From assembly GCA_002733645.1 (NCBI GenBank), contig NVWL01000021.1, forward strand, positions 1-62,603: a stretch of DNA of 62,603 nucleotides. The letters run 5' to 3'. The notes under the pieces were generated by a model, which saw only the letters and a list, made by a program, of their open reading frames with translations, was not told where the DNA came from and made no database searches. The DNA is from Oceanobacter sp. GTDB lineage: Bacteria; Pseudomonadota; Gammaproteobacteria; Pseudomonadales; Oceanobacteraceae. This document shows, piece after piece, positions 14,534 through 25,137 of the stretch. Every line of letters begins with the position of its first letter. Position 1 is the stretch's first letter. The translations under genes were made by a program, and so were the position numbers.

Positions 14534-17485
14534 TGGCCTTCTCATTGTTGGGATAAGTACCAAGCTCAGCAGTAGCAGCCATAACGCATTACCCGCGCCG
14601 CTGTCTGTGCTGCTGTCACTAACGAGTGTTAGGTTGATGTTTTCTTCCTCAAACGCTGGGTTCAGCGCTATATCAACATCGACGACTTCACTGTGGCTAA
14701 CGGAGAGTGATTCAGGAAGACTGCTGCTGAGTGACGATTCCCATGTGTAGCTCACTTGCGTGTTGCTGATCTTTTCAACGACTGGAGTGGTAGTTGTACC
14801 GTCGTTCAAATGAATCTCAAGCGCGGGTAACTCTGAGTCGAAATCAAATCCTCTGGCATTTATTTGCCCTGCAAGTTGGTACTCGGTGCTGGCTGCAGAC
14901 ATGACGGCGTTAACATCGGTGCCCGTGGCGCTTAAAGTTAAGCTTGTATCATCATAAAGTGTGGCTGACACATTTACTGTTAAAGCTAACTCGGGCACAT
15001 CGAAGGTAATGCTGCCGTCACTGGCGCTGGTGAACTCTGTGGCTAATCCCCACTCAATCATACGGTCATCATCGATAGTGACATCGGCGTCGGCAATGGG
15101 GTTGCCTGATTCATCTTTGATCATCAGAGTAACGCTACGGCGAGCAACATACACCAAATCTAGTGTGGAATCTGGGATGTTGGCTGCACTGGCGGTGATG
15201 GTCGTTGCGGTAGAATCGTTACTGATCAATACCGCCGTTGCCGGGTTGTAGGCTGTTTCTTCATTATTTGCGCTATCGGAAGCATCCACACTGGCAATAG
15301 TTACGCCTTCAGCATTGCTAAAGCTGAGGGACGAGTCGCTACTGAGAAGGATCTCTGTACTCGCTGGTGCGCCTTCAATGATGAGACGTGCGGTGTCGCT
15401 GCCTTCTAGTATCGGGGTAACTGACGTACTAAGGCGCAGAGGACGCTCGACATAGAAGCTCGCACTAGTGCTTAAACCATCCGTTACTACGACGGTGTAG
15501 GTACCAGCAAACGCTCCGTCATCAGGCAGGTTTAAAGCCACACTTGAGCCACTGGCTGTAAGTAAGTCTGATACATCGCTGCCATTAAATTCGGCGGTTA
15601 AGGTGTAATCTCCATCGCCTCCAGTGGGTATTAATGTGATGGTGCTTAATGCGCCTGAGGCGGTATCCCCGTCTGAAATTGAGCTTCCTGCGATGGTAAG
15701 CGTGATTGGATCGACGGTAGCCGGGTCGGTTAAATCTACGGTAAAGGTGGTATTGGCTGTGGCATTTCCGTCATTCACGGTGACGGTAATGCTGGTAGAA
15801 GCAATTGCACTCGTGGTCGATGTGAGCGTTAGCTGGTTGCCGCTAACGCTGGTGGTTACTATGCCTGTGTCTGCTGAAACTGCACTGTAAGTTAGAGAGT
15901 CGCCGTCAATATCGTTACCTGCGAGTGTTATGGTTGTGCTGCTATCGTAGTCAAATTCAACATCGCTAATCGCTGAGATACTTGGGGCATCATTGCTGTT
16001 CTGTACGGTCACACTGAAGGTTTCAGAGTCTGACAGAGAGGCATCCGCCACTTGTACAGTCACCGAGCCGCTGCCGTTGTAATTAGCCGCTGGGGTGAGT
16101 GTGAGCACTGCACCAGAGATGGATGCATTTAGTTGGGCGCTGGCTGAGGTTAGGCTGTAGGTCAGCGAGTCGCTCTCGATATCCGTCGCATTGAGTGTAA
16201 TGTTGACGCTAGTGTCTTCGAGCATAGTTTGTGTGCCGACACCAGTGAGAACTGGGGCATCGTTCACCGCTGTCACAGTGACGGTAAATGTAACGGTGTC
16301 AGTATCAGTACCGTCGCTGACTTGAGCCGTTATTGAGCCGGAGCCATTGTAGTTTGCACTTGGCGCGATAGTGATCGTAGCGCCTGAAATGTTAGCGCCT
16401 AATGATGAGTCTGCACTGGTAATTGAATACGTTAACGGATCACTATTGGCGTCGGTGGCCGATAAGCTTACTGTGGTGGATGCGTCTTCATTGACGGTGA
16501 CATTAGAGATAGCCCCCATTACCGGGGCCGAGTTAGGTATGTTAGCGGCATTATAGTCCCAACCAATATCTTTAAGCAGTTGTTCGGCTAACCCTGGAGT
16601 ATCTAAAAACTCAGTGTATTGAGGTTCCATTAATTCATTAGGTGATAGGGCTGTATCAAAGTGGGAAGCGGTTGATCCGCTTTCATAACTGCTTGGTGCA
16701 TATAACCGGACTTCGCCATTATTAATGCCACTGCTGTAGTTGCTTGCTTCGCCGTTTACTTCACTGCCTCCCCATACTAGGTTGCCATTGCTAGTCATGA
16801 CGCTCGCGCGGGTAGAAATAGCTTGTGCTGTTAAAAATTGGCCACTGCTCGCGTCTTTCATTAGACGGGTGTAGGGATCAAACGCTTCTTCAAATCCATT
16901 AACCGTATTCCAGCCAGCTCCGCTTTGTCCGTTCGATTGTAAGTAGGTAAGAAATCCCATACCGTGCAAAATTTCGTGCAACACCACCGAAAGCAGCGAT
17001 TTACCATTGCCGCTTGGCGCATCAAATCCGTAATACCAGTTAGTGTTGAAGAGGCAGTTATCGTTGTTATCAATGGCGGAATTAAATTGCGCGTTAATCT
17101 CTGCCACACCGGCATCGGCATCAGCGTTGACGGTTTGATTGTAAAGCGCGTGAGGTGTCAGGCTATGTGTAGAGTAATCAAACTCAACCGCAGCAGGGCC
17201 TGCTTGGCCAAGAACGGCGCTGCTGGAGCTACAACTTAATGGATCAAAGGTTGAAGCGACTTTAACAACCGCAGTAATGTCGTAAGTGGCGTTGAGAATA
17301 TCCGCCGCTTCTTGGAATACCGCTAAGCGCTGAGCACCTAACGTGGTCGCGGTGTTACCACCAACGGCACTGACACTGGTGGTGTCGTTAAAGCCTTCAC
17401 CGCCCGAGTCGTTATTTACAATGACAACATCAGCGAATGCGTGACTAGCAGCCGTAAGTAAAAGCACCGAGAATAGGTGTTTCAT
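14519..17485 (-). CDS. Secreted metalloprotease-like protein with cadherin-like repeats and GlyGly-CTERM, copy A
   Basis: Residues 1-19 are a signal peptide. The first 330 residues form a protease-like domain with HEILHGMGF at 170-178 (HExxH zinc site) and SHFDTALSPNELMEP near 290, whose histidine is a candidate third ligand. Two cysteines before the motif (near 85 and 144) may form a disulfide. Then come repeated Ig/cadherin-like modules of about 90 residues with the NDAPVL linker, followed by degenerate beta modules. The tail SGAGNALW, a hydrophobic stretch and arginines matches GlyGly-CTERM, the signal for type II secretion and rhombosortase cleavage. The start ATG overlaps the stop of the upstream gene in TAATG, so translation is coupled. 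A paralogous pair lies upstream. Confidence 0.87.
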   Translation of the reverse strand: MKHLFSVLLLTAASHAFADVVIVNNDSGGEGFNDTTSVSAVGGNTATTLGAQRLAVFQEAADILNATYDITAVVKVASTFDPLSCSSSSAVLGQAGPAAVEFDYSTHSLTPHALYNQTVNADADAGVAEINAQFNSAIDNNDNCLFNTNWYYGFDAPSGNGKSLLSVVLHEILHGMGFLTYLQSNGQSGAGWNTVNGFEEAFDPYTRLMKDASSGQFLTAQAISTRASVMTSNGNLVWGGSEVNGEASNYSSGINNGEVRLYAPSSYESGSTASHFDTALSPNELMEPQYTEFLDTPGLAEQLLKDIGWDYNAANIPNSAPVMGAISNVTVNEDASTTVSLSATDANSDPLTYSITSADSSLGANISGATITIAPSANYNGSGSITAQVSDGTDTDTVTFTVTVTAVNDAPVLTGVGTQTMLEDTSVNITLNATDIESDSLTYSLTSASAQLNASISGAVLTLTPAANYNGSGSVTVQVADASLSDSETFSVTVQNSNDAPSISAISDVEFDYDSSTTITLAGNDIDGDSLTYSAVSADTGIVTTSVSGNQLTLTSTTSAIASTSITVTVNDGNATANTTFTVDLTDPATVDPITLTIAGSSISDGDTASGALSTITLIPTGGDGDYTLTAEFNGSDVSDLLTASGSSVALNLPDDGAFAGTYTVVVTDGLSTSASFYVERPLRLSTSVTPILEGSDTARLIIEGAPASTEILLSSDSSLSFSNAEGVTIASVDASDSANNEETAYNPATAVLISNDSTATTITASAANIPDSTLDLVYVARRSVTLMIKDESGNPIADADVTIDDDRMIEWGLATEFTSASDGSITFDVPELALTVNVSATLYDDTSLTLSATGTDVNAVMSAASTEYQLAGQINARGFDFDSELPALEIHLNDGTTTTPVVEKISNTQVSYTWESSLSSSLPESLSVSHSEVVDVDIALNPAFEEENINLTLVSDSSTDSGAGNALWLLLLSLVLIPTMRRPLSPQ

Positions 17486-17973
17486 TATTTGATCTCCTGA
17501 GTCGGTGTTTTACTCGCCAGAGCTTTGCTGGTTGGAATGTCGAGGGTTCCGATAGGCAGCACTTTACGTTCGACGGTACGATGGCTCCCATCATCATCAA
17601 TCACGGCCATCACAACCGTTGACCACTGATTGCCTGTGTAGGCGGTTGCGTTGCCATTACCGTGAATAACCAAAGGGATATCTGAAGCAGGGATACGCTG
17701 AGACTCAACGTATTGCTCTAATTCGTGTGGGAGCGAATCATCATTATCTTGGTTTGACCTGTGAGCTGAATGATCATGTGCTTGGCTCTGAGTAACCATC
17801 TGAGACGATGATGTTGATAAGGCTTCAGTTTCTTCAACGGGGAGCTGGCTCTGACTATCCGATGTAACAAAACCGTTGCGAGGCGATTCGGGGGCAGGAT
17901 TCGGCCCGGCAATCCATAAGCCGACATAGATGAGGAGTGCAACAGTGACGAGAGTGCTGGCGAGTCGTTTCAA
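17485..17973 (-). CDS. Small membrane-anchored partner protein, copy A (unknown family)
   Basis: One transmembrane helix (about residues 5-25) anchors the 162-residue protein with the rest outside. A low-complexity linker with several histidines is followed by a conserved domain starting at ELEQYVESQRIPASDI. It continues through HGNGNATAYTGNQWSTVVM and a DDDGSHRTVERK stretch, and shares this order with the paralog at 22028. The function is unknown; an inner-membrane chaperone, inhibitor or secretion partner for the coupled protease is a reasonable guess. I prefer TTG at 17973 over GTG at 18030 because it gives the same N-terminal layout as the paralog and follows TTAGGTACG. Confidence 0.75.
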   Translation of the reverse strand: MKRLASTLVTVALLIYVGLWIAGPNPAPESPRNGFVTSDSQSQLPVEETEALSTSSSQMVTQSQAHDHSAHRSNQDNDDSLPHELEQYVESQRIPASDIPLVIHGNGNATAYTGNQWSTVVMAVIDDDGSHRTVERKVLPIGTLDIPTSKALASKTPTQEIK

Positions 17974-18137
17974 GGTTTCGTACCTAACAAAAAATTCTGT
18001 TATTACAGAGTAGCCCTCGTAAAAATGCACACCAGTGCCTTTGCGTTACCTCGTGTTAAGTTAGCCGGTGACTTTGTGTAAATGCTGTTCCATCGGCGGG
18101 GATGTCATTGGGTAATAGATACAATTGGGGGGTAGAA

Positions 18138-18169
18138 GCAACAAAACCCGCCTAAGCGGGTTTTGTTGC
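18138..18169 (-). terminator. Rho-independent terminator after protease copy B
   Basis: A perfect 14-bp stem GCAACAAAACCCGC / GCGGGTTTTGTTGC with loop CTAA and flanking A and T runs. It lies 26 bases beyond the protease copy B stop and separates the two copies of the module into two transcripts. Confidence 0.9.
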
Positions 18170-18194
18170 AAAGCTAAATTTGAATTTAGCAGAG

Positions 18195-21100
18195 TTAGGC
18201 GCGTTTTACCTTGAGGCGCTTTCTACGAAGTAAGGCAATTGCTGTGATAAGTAACCAAGCTGCGTTACCGCCGCCGCTTGAGCCTGAACCGTTGTCGGTG
18301 CCTGTATCCGTACCAGAATCACCATTATCAGGTGCTTCTTCCACCACAGTTTTGATCAGCTCAGCGTCGATTGATTCAGAGCCCAGGCTGCTATCCAGAG
18401 TAATGGTTAAATCATCCGCGGCACTGTGGCTGAATGTGATTGAAGTTGGCGAAGCGGCGCTTAATTCTGTTAACCAACGGAAGGTTAATACCCCAGAGGA
18501 ATCCAACTCACTTGAATCCGGGGTGGTGGTATTACCGTTCGAAAGATTTAATGTGATTTCAGGAGCCTCACTACCAAACTCGAAGTCACTCGCTGTGACA
18601 GAGCCATTTAACTGGTAGAAGCCATCGGCTAACTCTAATACCACACTGCGTTCAGTTTCTAGAGCATCAGATTCAATGACTTGGGAGTTAAAGCCAGTGG
18701 CGTCGATTCTTAACTCAAGAGCGGTGCTAGGTAGCTGCAGCTCATAGTTACCATTGATAAATGAATCCGAATTGCCATCGTAGTTTGCATTAATACCCCA
18801 AGCAGCAATACGTTCGTCATTAATGGTTACAGAGGAGTCTTCAACTACTTCGCCATCGTTATCCACGATGTTTAACACTAGTTCACGAAGGGAGACCACG
18901 GTCACATCTAACTGGTTTGGCGAAGCGCCCAGCAAACTTGTGTTGATACTGAAAGTGCCCTCATTTAAAGCATCAATAAATGCGAGCGCAGAAGTAAAGC
19001 TTCCTTCCTCAGTACCTTCTAGCGAGCTAACCGTCGTTGTGGCGTTGCCGTTGTTATCAACAAACGCAATGTCTGACTCTGACAAAGAAATATCGCTACC
19101 CACAGGCGCGCCTTCTATGGTGAGCTGGGCTAGGCGAGTATTGGCCAAAATCGGCGAAACACTCGTTGTTAAGAGAACGGGGCGCTGCACCGTAAACTGA
19201 AATGATTCCGTATTGCTGTGAGTATCATCCAAGGTGAAGAAATAACTGCCAGCAAACGCACCACTTGCAGGAACGGTCAGAGAGCGCTCACTTCCTGTGC
19301 CTAGTAATAGATCACTGCGGCTTGAGCCGTTGTAATTCACGCTGAAGTCATACGTGAAATCTCCGCCAGCGGCAGCGAGATCAAGGTTCTCTAAATGGGT
19401 AAGTACTAAGGTATCACCATTAGAAATAGCATTGCCGTTGATGTTAACACTTAGAGGGACGAGGTCATCACCTCCAGTAACCGTAGCCGTGAAACTGGTG
19501 CTATCTGATAGTTCACCGTCTGTTGCAGTCACGGTAATGAGCGCAGAACCATTGAAAGTATCCGAGGCTGTTAAAATCAGAGTCGACCCTGTGGCTGTGG
19601 CGATCATTAAAGATTCATCATCACTGGTCGCAGCGAAAGTAATGTCATCGCCGTCGACGTCGGAGGCCGTCAGGTTGACGCTTAGACCTGACGCGATATC
19701 AAAGGTTGTGCTGCCGATGGCGCTTATTTCTGGCGCATCGTTAATAGGTGTAATGATGAGCTCTAAGTTGGCAGTATCGGTCAGTGCACCATCCGATACG
19801 GTCACAGTAATGGTGTGTGTGTCATTATTATCGGCATTAGGAGTAACAATTAACAACGGACCAACCAAGGCGATCTGTAGCTCACTACTGTCTGAAACCG
19901 CACTGTAGGTTAAATCGCTGTTATCGATATCCGTAGCCGAGAGAGCGAAGCGAAGGGTGGTGTCTTCGTTAAACGTTGCGCTATTAGGAATATCAAGGAT
20001 AGGTGCATCATTTACCCCGTTCACCGTGAATACAAAGGTATCCGTTGCGGTGGTTGTACCGTCATTGACAGTGACGCTGATATTGGCGGCTCCGGAGAAA
20101 TTATTTGCTGGTGTTAGAGTGAGTTGATTCCCAGTGACGGCAACGTTTATGTCTGTTGTAGAGCTTGTGGCTGAGTAAGTTAAAACATCTTCATCTACGT
20201 CTGCAGCAATTAATGATAAATTCAGTGTTGTGTCTTCATTTATCGTTTGGTTGGCGATACTCTCGATGGTTGGGGCGTCATTTTGTCCAATGACATTAAC
20301 GTTCAAGGTTTCAGAATCTGACAGTAAAGCGTCGCTGACTGATATCACTATCTCACCGACGCCGTTGTAGTTCGCGTCTGGTGTAATTGTCAGTAAACTC
20401 CCGTCAATGACGGCGTTTAACTCAGTATTAGTGGTTTCGAGTGTGAACGTTAATTCGTCGTTATCGGCATCACTGGCACTGAGTGTAACCTGCAAGGACG
20501 CATCTTCATTCAAGGTTAGGTTGTTAATGGCATTGAGAACAGGCGCGTCGCCTACGTTAATTACCGTGACGGTAATGGTTTCACTGTCTGAAAACTCACC
20601 ATCACTAACATGGATCGTGATGTCGCCATTACCGTAAAAATTAGCGGCAGGTGTGAAGGTTAGCTCGCTGCCATTAATACTCGCCCCGATCTCCGCAGAA
20701 GCGTTATTAATTGAGTACGTTAGGTTAGTAGTATCTATATCCGTGGCGTTAAGTGTAATCGTTTTCGAGGTATCTTCCGGTAGAACTTGATTGCCGATTG
20801 CGCTCAATGTGGGAGCGTCATTAACTGGATTTACAGTGACTGTCACTACTTCATTATCGACTGACTCACCGTCAGAGACTTGAACTGTAATCGTTCCTTC
20901 GCCGTTGAAGTTACTAATAGGCGTTAGTGTAAGTCTGGTGCCGTCGAGAACCGCGCCGATGTTGCTGTCGACATTAGCTAGCGAATATACAAGTGGGTCG
21001 CCATTGAGGTCGCTGCCAGAAAGATCGACTGCTAGCGATGAATCCTCATCAAGGGCGAGTGTGCCGATAGCGTCGAGTACCGGGGCGTAATTCGGAAGGT

Positions 21101-22031
21101 TGTCGGGGTTTGGTTGCCAGCCAATGTCGAGTAAAACTTCAAGCGCTAAACCCAACTCCACACCTGCATTAGAAGAAAATGGTTCCATGATTTCATCAGG
21201 TGATAATGATGTACTAAAATGTGATGTTGAAGAACCTGCTTCAAAGGGCGATGGTGCGTAGAATTGTACTTTCCCGTTTTTTGTTCCCTCAGAATAATTA
21301 GAAGCTTTAGAGTTGACGAGCTCTCCACTCCAAACTAAATCTGTTTCAGAATTAAGTGTTAAAAGGCGTTGACCTCTTGTCATTTCATTTAGGGTTTTTC
21401 CTGTGATCGCATTACTTAGCTGTTTAGAATATGGAGTAAAGCCTTCGGTGCCATCGTTCTATTCATAAGGTGCAAAAGCTTGTCTGCCGAGATAAGACGT
21501 GAAGCCCATGCCATGTATAATTTCATGCAAAGCGGTTGAGAGAAATGATTCATCACTGCCTGATTCATTATCAAATCCGTAATACCAGTTTTTATTATTT
21601 AAACAGGAATTATTGTTGTCGATGCTGCTATTAAACTGTGTGATTATTTCTGATCCATTCCCATTGTCATCATAGCCTTGGAGTTGATTTTGTAGTGCAT
21701 AAGGAATAATAGACTGTGAGTCGTGATCAAGAAATGAAGCTGAGGGTGAGGCTTGTCCTAATACTGCAGAATTACTTGTGCATGTTAGTGGATCAAAGGT
21801 TGTGGAAACATGGACTGTTTGTTGAATATCGAAAGAACTATTAATTATTTCTGCAGCTTTGTTAAGTACATTTAGGCGCTGTTCCCCTAAAGTGGTTCCT
21901 AGATTTCCAGCAATGGGGGCTACAGGAGTAGTATCATTTAAGCCTTCATTCGGATCGTCATCATTCACAATGGTGATATTTGCATTAGAGCTACTTGCTA
22001 CGAATAGTAGTAAAGAAATTATTTTTTTCAT
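18195..22031 (-). pseudogene. Secreted metalloprotease-like protein with cadherin-like repeats and GlyGly-CTERM, copy B, interrupted by one in-frame stop
   Basis: This is the paralog of copy A. Residues 1-190 (start 22031) include a signal peptide and HEIIHGMGF at 169-177, then a TAG stops translation at 21459-21461. The same frame stays open with no shift and continues NDGTEGFTPYSKQL, later SHFSTSLSPDEIMEP, about eight NDAP-type cadherin-like repeats and the GlyGly-CTERM tail GGGNAAWLL plus basic end. Read through, it would be about 1278 residues. Either a recent nonsense mutation, a sequencing error, or readthrough explains it. The uninterrupted downstream 1050 codons show that decay, if real, is recent. 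The start overlaps the upstream gene by ATGA. Confidence 0.82.
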
Positions 22032-22459
22032 TTTTTAATTACCAATGTCCCTTTAGGTGTGATTTGGCGCTCAACCCTTCGACTTGTGCCGTCTTCATCT
22101 ATGACCATCATCATAACGGTTGACCACTGGTCGCCGTGGTAGGCAGTGGCTGTGCCTTCACCATGATTAACGACTTTAATTTCGCTGGCTGGTTTGCGTC
22201 TTGATTCTATGTACTCTTCTAATTCTGGAGGTAGCTCGTTGTCATGATCATTGTGATGATCGTGCGAGTGCGCTGTTGATGTGCCTTTGTTCAGAACCGT
22301 ATCGTAGTGATGAACACTTGGCTGATTCGCGGGCACTGCTTTGGATTCTGTGACTCCAGGGGAGTTAAGAGGAATAGAAATAAGTTGATTCTTATTCAGC
22401 GTCCAAACGGCTCCTAGTACGATCACTGTTATCACAGTGACAGGGATTATTTTACGCAA
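22028..22459 (-). CDS. Small membrane-anchored partner protein, copy B, with His-rich linker
   Basis: The 143-residue protein has one N-terminal transmembrane helix (residues 5-22) and an exposed linker with a dense histidine-aspartate run (HSHDHHNDHDNE, about 75-86) likely to bind metal. A domain shared with copy A follows: ELEEYIESRRKPASEI, HGEGTATAYHGDQWSTVMM, then DEDGTSRRVERQ. The start is TTG at 22459 with an ideal GGAGGA seven bases ahead. Its stop overlaps the protease ATG as ATGA. A metal-binding linker coupled to a zinc-protease-like gene suggests a metal-delivery or holding role; this is inference. Confidence 0.78.
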   Translation of the reverse strand: MRKIIPVTVITVIVLGAVWTLNKNQLISIPLNSPGVTESKAVPANQPSVHHYDTVLNKGTSTAHSHDHHNDHDNELPPELEEYIESRRKPASEIKVVNHGEGTATAYHGDQWSTVMMMVIDEDGTSRRVERQITPKGTLVIKK

Positions 22460-22575
22460 AGGGCTTCCTCCGGATGTCCATATTCAGAATTGAATGGCGT
22501 TTTTTTATAGTTGTACGTTTGTTCAATGTAACGAATTGTATCGTGTTTTGGCTGCTTTTGGCCAGCGACAAAGCC

Positions 22576-25041
22576 TTAGTTTTGGCGCTTTTTTGTAAAC
22601 CGAGTGGCCTCATGCGACAGCGGGTCTTCGGGCCATGGGTGCTTTGGGTAGCGTCCGCGCATGTCTTTTCTGACGTCGGCGTAGCTGTTGCGCCAAAAGT
22701 GGGGCAGATCTTGTGTGACTTGCAATGGACGGCGCGCAGGAGAGAGTAAGTGGATCAACAGGGGCAGCTGGCCATTCATCACACTAGGCTGACCTTCATA
22801 GCCGAACATCTCTTGGAGTTTTACCGCGAGCACCGGAGGGTTTTGCGAATAGTCGATACGAACATTCGAGCCGCTGGCGACTTTAATATGGGTTGGCGCT
22901 AAGCGGTTTAATGCTTGCTGTTGCTCCCACGTAAGTAGGGATAAAAGAGCTTCGTTAAGGTTTAGTTTTTTTAATGCCTTGGTGTTTCGAACGCCTGTTA
23001 GAAACGGGTCAAGCCATTCTGATAGTGATGCAAGCAGGGCATCATCCGAAACATCCGGCCAGTCATTAGGTTGGTGTTGATGGGCAAGGGCTAAACGGGC
23101 ACGTAAACCAATGGCGCTGTCATCCCAGTTAAGCAAGGCTAAGCCATGTTTCTCGAATTGTTCATGCCATGCCAGTAACCAATCATCATCTGTTAGATTG
23201 ATAATTTTTTGGGATTTTACGACTAATGCTCCGAGGCGTTGTTGCTCTTCTGCCAGTAACTGTCCGCTCTCTAACCAACGAATATCGACATGGCGTTGGC
23301 TCATGTTGGGGTGCAAGGTTATGAGCTGTTCGAGTGAATCGGTGGATAGTTTGCTTGCTTGGCGTATGCGGTTAGGTTGACCGCCTGAAATTTCAGCACA
23401 GGCTAACCAAGTTGTACCGATTAACGCTGCTTTTTGATCCAATTCAGCACCACTGCCAGACGCTAACTGATAGCGTTGCGGTTGCTCGTTACTACGCAGT
23501 TTGGCAATTCGGTCAGGAAAGGCACAGCCCAGTAATAATCCAAGGTCGGCGTATGCAGTCTCGTTATTTTTTGAAACCCAGCGTTTGGCTTGCGGCTGTA
23601 TGCGTTGTTTCCATACGGGTTTGTTTTTTAAGACGTGAACGGCTTGTTCTATGTCAGCAAAGGGACGCAACAGCGTGGGTTCTTGTAGCAAAGCTGCCAA
23701 CTCTGTAGCAGCTTGTTCCATGCCTAGCTCTCGGCCGCGAATAATCATATTGGCTAAGCGTGTATCTAACCCTAAATCTAAGCATTGTTGGCCGTGTGCT
23801 GTTACCTGTCCATTCTTCAGTATGCCTAGGATGGTGAGTAAATCTTCGGCTTGGTTGAGGTGCCCTTGAGGCGGAGGAGTGAGCCAATCCAGCTCATCAG
23901 CACTGGCGCCCCAGCTCAGCAAATCACCAAGTAGCGAGGTTAAATCCGTGCTGAGTATTTCAGCTTTAATATGATCTTGCCGTTGTTGTAGGCTGGTTTC
24001 GCTGTATAAGCGATAACACTGACCCGGCGATTGTCGGCCTGCACGGCCTTGGCGTTGTGTGGCGCTGGCGCGTGAAATATTTTCTGTAGCCAATTCGCTT
24101 AAGCCTAGATTTGGCCGAAAGGTAACGCGCTTTTCTAAACCTGAATCAATAACAATACTGACGCCATCAATGGTCAGTGAGCTTTCTGCGATATTGGTAG
24201 CAAGGATAATTTTTCTTTGGTTACTTGGATCAGGTTGCAATACTTGCTTCTGTTCTTTATCCGATAGCTGACCATGGAGCGGCAATATAATTGTTTCATC
24301 CAGAGTCGAGCCTAATTGCTCTTGCACACGATTGATTTCACCCACACCGGGCAGAAAAGCCAAGATATCGCCTGCAGGATTTTCTCTTACCGCTTCGCTG
24401 ATCACGCGGCTCATTTGACGCGGCAGATATTCATTAGTATCGCGAGCAGGGCGGTAATGCGTTTCGACTGGGTAGCTTCGCCCTTCGGATTGAATGACGG
24501 GGGCATTGAGTAAGGTGCTCAATGTATCGCTGTCCAATGTGGCGGACATCACCAATAATTTAAGATCAGGGTTAAATACCTGCTGACATTGAAGGCTCAG
24601 TGATAACCCCAAATCGGATGCTAAATGACGCTCGTGGAATTCATCAAAAATAATTAAGCCGACGTCGCTAAGTTCAGGGTCGCTCTGTAATAAACGGGTC
24701 AGAATGCCTTCTGTAACCACCTCTATACGCGTATTTTTACTGACCTTGCTGTCACGCCGCATACGATAGCCAACGGTCTGACCGCAAGACTCAGATAGCT
24801 GCGAGGCCATAAACGTCGCGGCATTTCGGGCAGCGACTCGACGAGGCTCCAGCATTAAGATTTTCTTACCTTCCAGCCAGGCTTCATTAAGAAGCGCCAA
24901 TGGTACGCGGGTGGTTTTACCGGCACCGGGGGCGGCAATCAGAATGAGGTTACTTGACTGCGTGAGTGTATCTTTGATGTCATCAATGACATCATCAATG
25001 GGCAACTCAGAAGGCAAGCAATTGGGTGAAACAAAGGTCAT
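22576..25041 (-). CDS. hrpB: ATP-dependent helicase HrpB
   Basis: A DEAH-box type helicase of 821 residues. Walker A is APGAGKTTRVP near residue 37. Motif II reads DEFHER, the HrpB variant. SAT is seen in VMSATLDS, then motif V LATNIAESSLTIDGV and motif VI QRQGRAGRQSPGQCYRL. The ends match the HrpB-specific C-terminal domain (ARRPLQVTQDLPHFW and the RGRYPKHPWPEDPL finish). E. coli HrpB has no firm role beyond RNA-helicase homology. It lies 117 bases upstream of the protease module on the same strand but is probably a separate unit. Confidence 0.95.
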   Translation of the reverse strand: MTFVSPNCLPSELPIDDVIDDIKDTLTQSSNLILIAAPGAGKTTRVPLALLNEAWLEGKKILMLEPRRVAARNAATFMASQLSESCGQTVGYRMRRDSKVSKNTRIEVVTEGILTRLLQSDPELSDVGLIIFDEFHERHLASDLGLSLSLQCQQVFNPDLKLLVMSATLDSDTLSTLLNAPVIQSEGRSYPVETHYRPARDTNEYLPRQMSRVISEAVRENPAGDILAFLPGVGEINRVQEQLGSTLDETIILPLHGQLSDKEQKQVLQPDPSNQRKIILATNIAESSLTIDGVSIVIDSGLEKRVTFRPNLGLSELATENISRASATQRQGRAGRQSPGQCYRLYSETSLQQRQDHIKAEILSTDLTSLLGDLLSWGASADELDWLTPPPQGHLNQAEDLLTILGILKNGQVTAHGQQCLDLGLDTRLANMIIRGRELGMEQAATELAALLQEPTLLRPFADIEQAVHVLKNKPVWKQRIQPQAKRWVSKNNETAYADLGLLLGCAFPDRIAKLRSNEQPQRYQLASGSGAELDQKAALIGTTWLACAEISGGQPNRIRQASKLSTDSLEQLITLHPNMSQRHVDIRWLESGQLLAEEQQRLGALVVKSQKIINLTDDDWLLAWHEQFEKHGLALLNWDDSAIGLRARLALAHQHQPNDWPDVSDDALLASLSEWLDPFLTGVRNTKALKKLNLNEALLSLLTWEQQQALNRLAPTHIKVASGSNVRIDYSQNPPVLAVKLQEMFGYEGQPSVMNGQLPLLIHLLSPARRPLQVTQDLPHFWRNSYADVRKDMRGRYPKHPWPEDPLSHEATRFTKKRQN

Positions 25042-25137
25042 ACAGGTCAGTTCTGGCTGGTCGTTGGCTGAAATGGGATGATAGCATGAGGGTTATCAAG
25101 TCATGACGATTCATCGAAAGGTAGGACTCGAAGCTAT

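Noticed and set aside
14961-20637. Several + strand frames of 60-190 codons rich in Val, Ser and Ala
   Set aside because: They are antisense shadows of the cadherin-like repeats in the two protease genes.
18195-21383. A separate 1062-residue gene starting at an internal ATG
   Set aside because: Reading upstream in the same frame shows it is continuous with the 190-codon frame except for one TAG, and the internal ATG lies inside the conserved protease domain.
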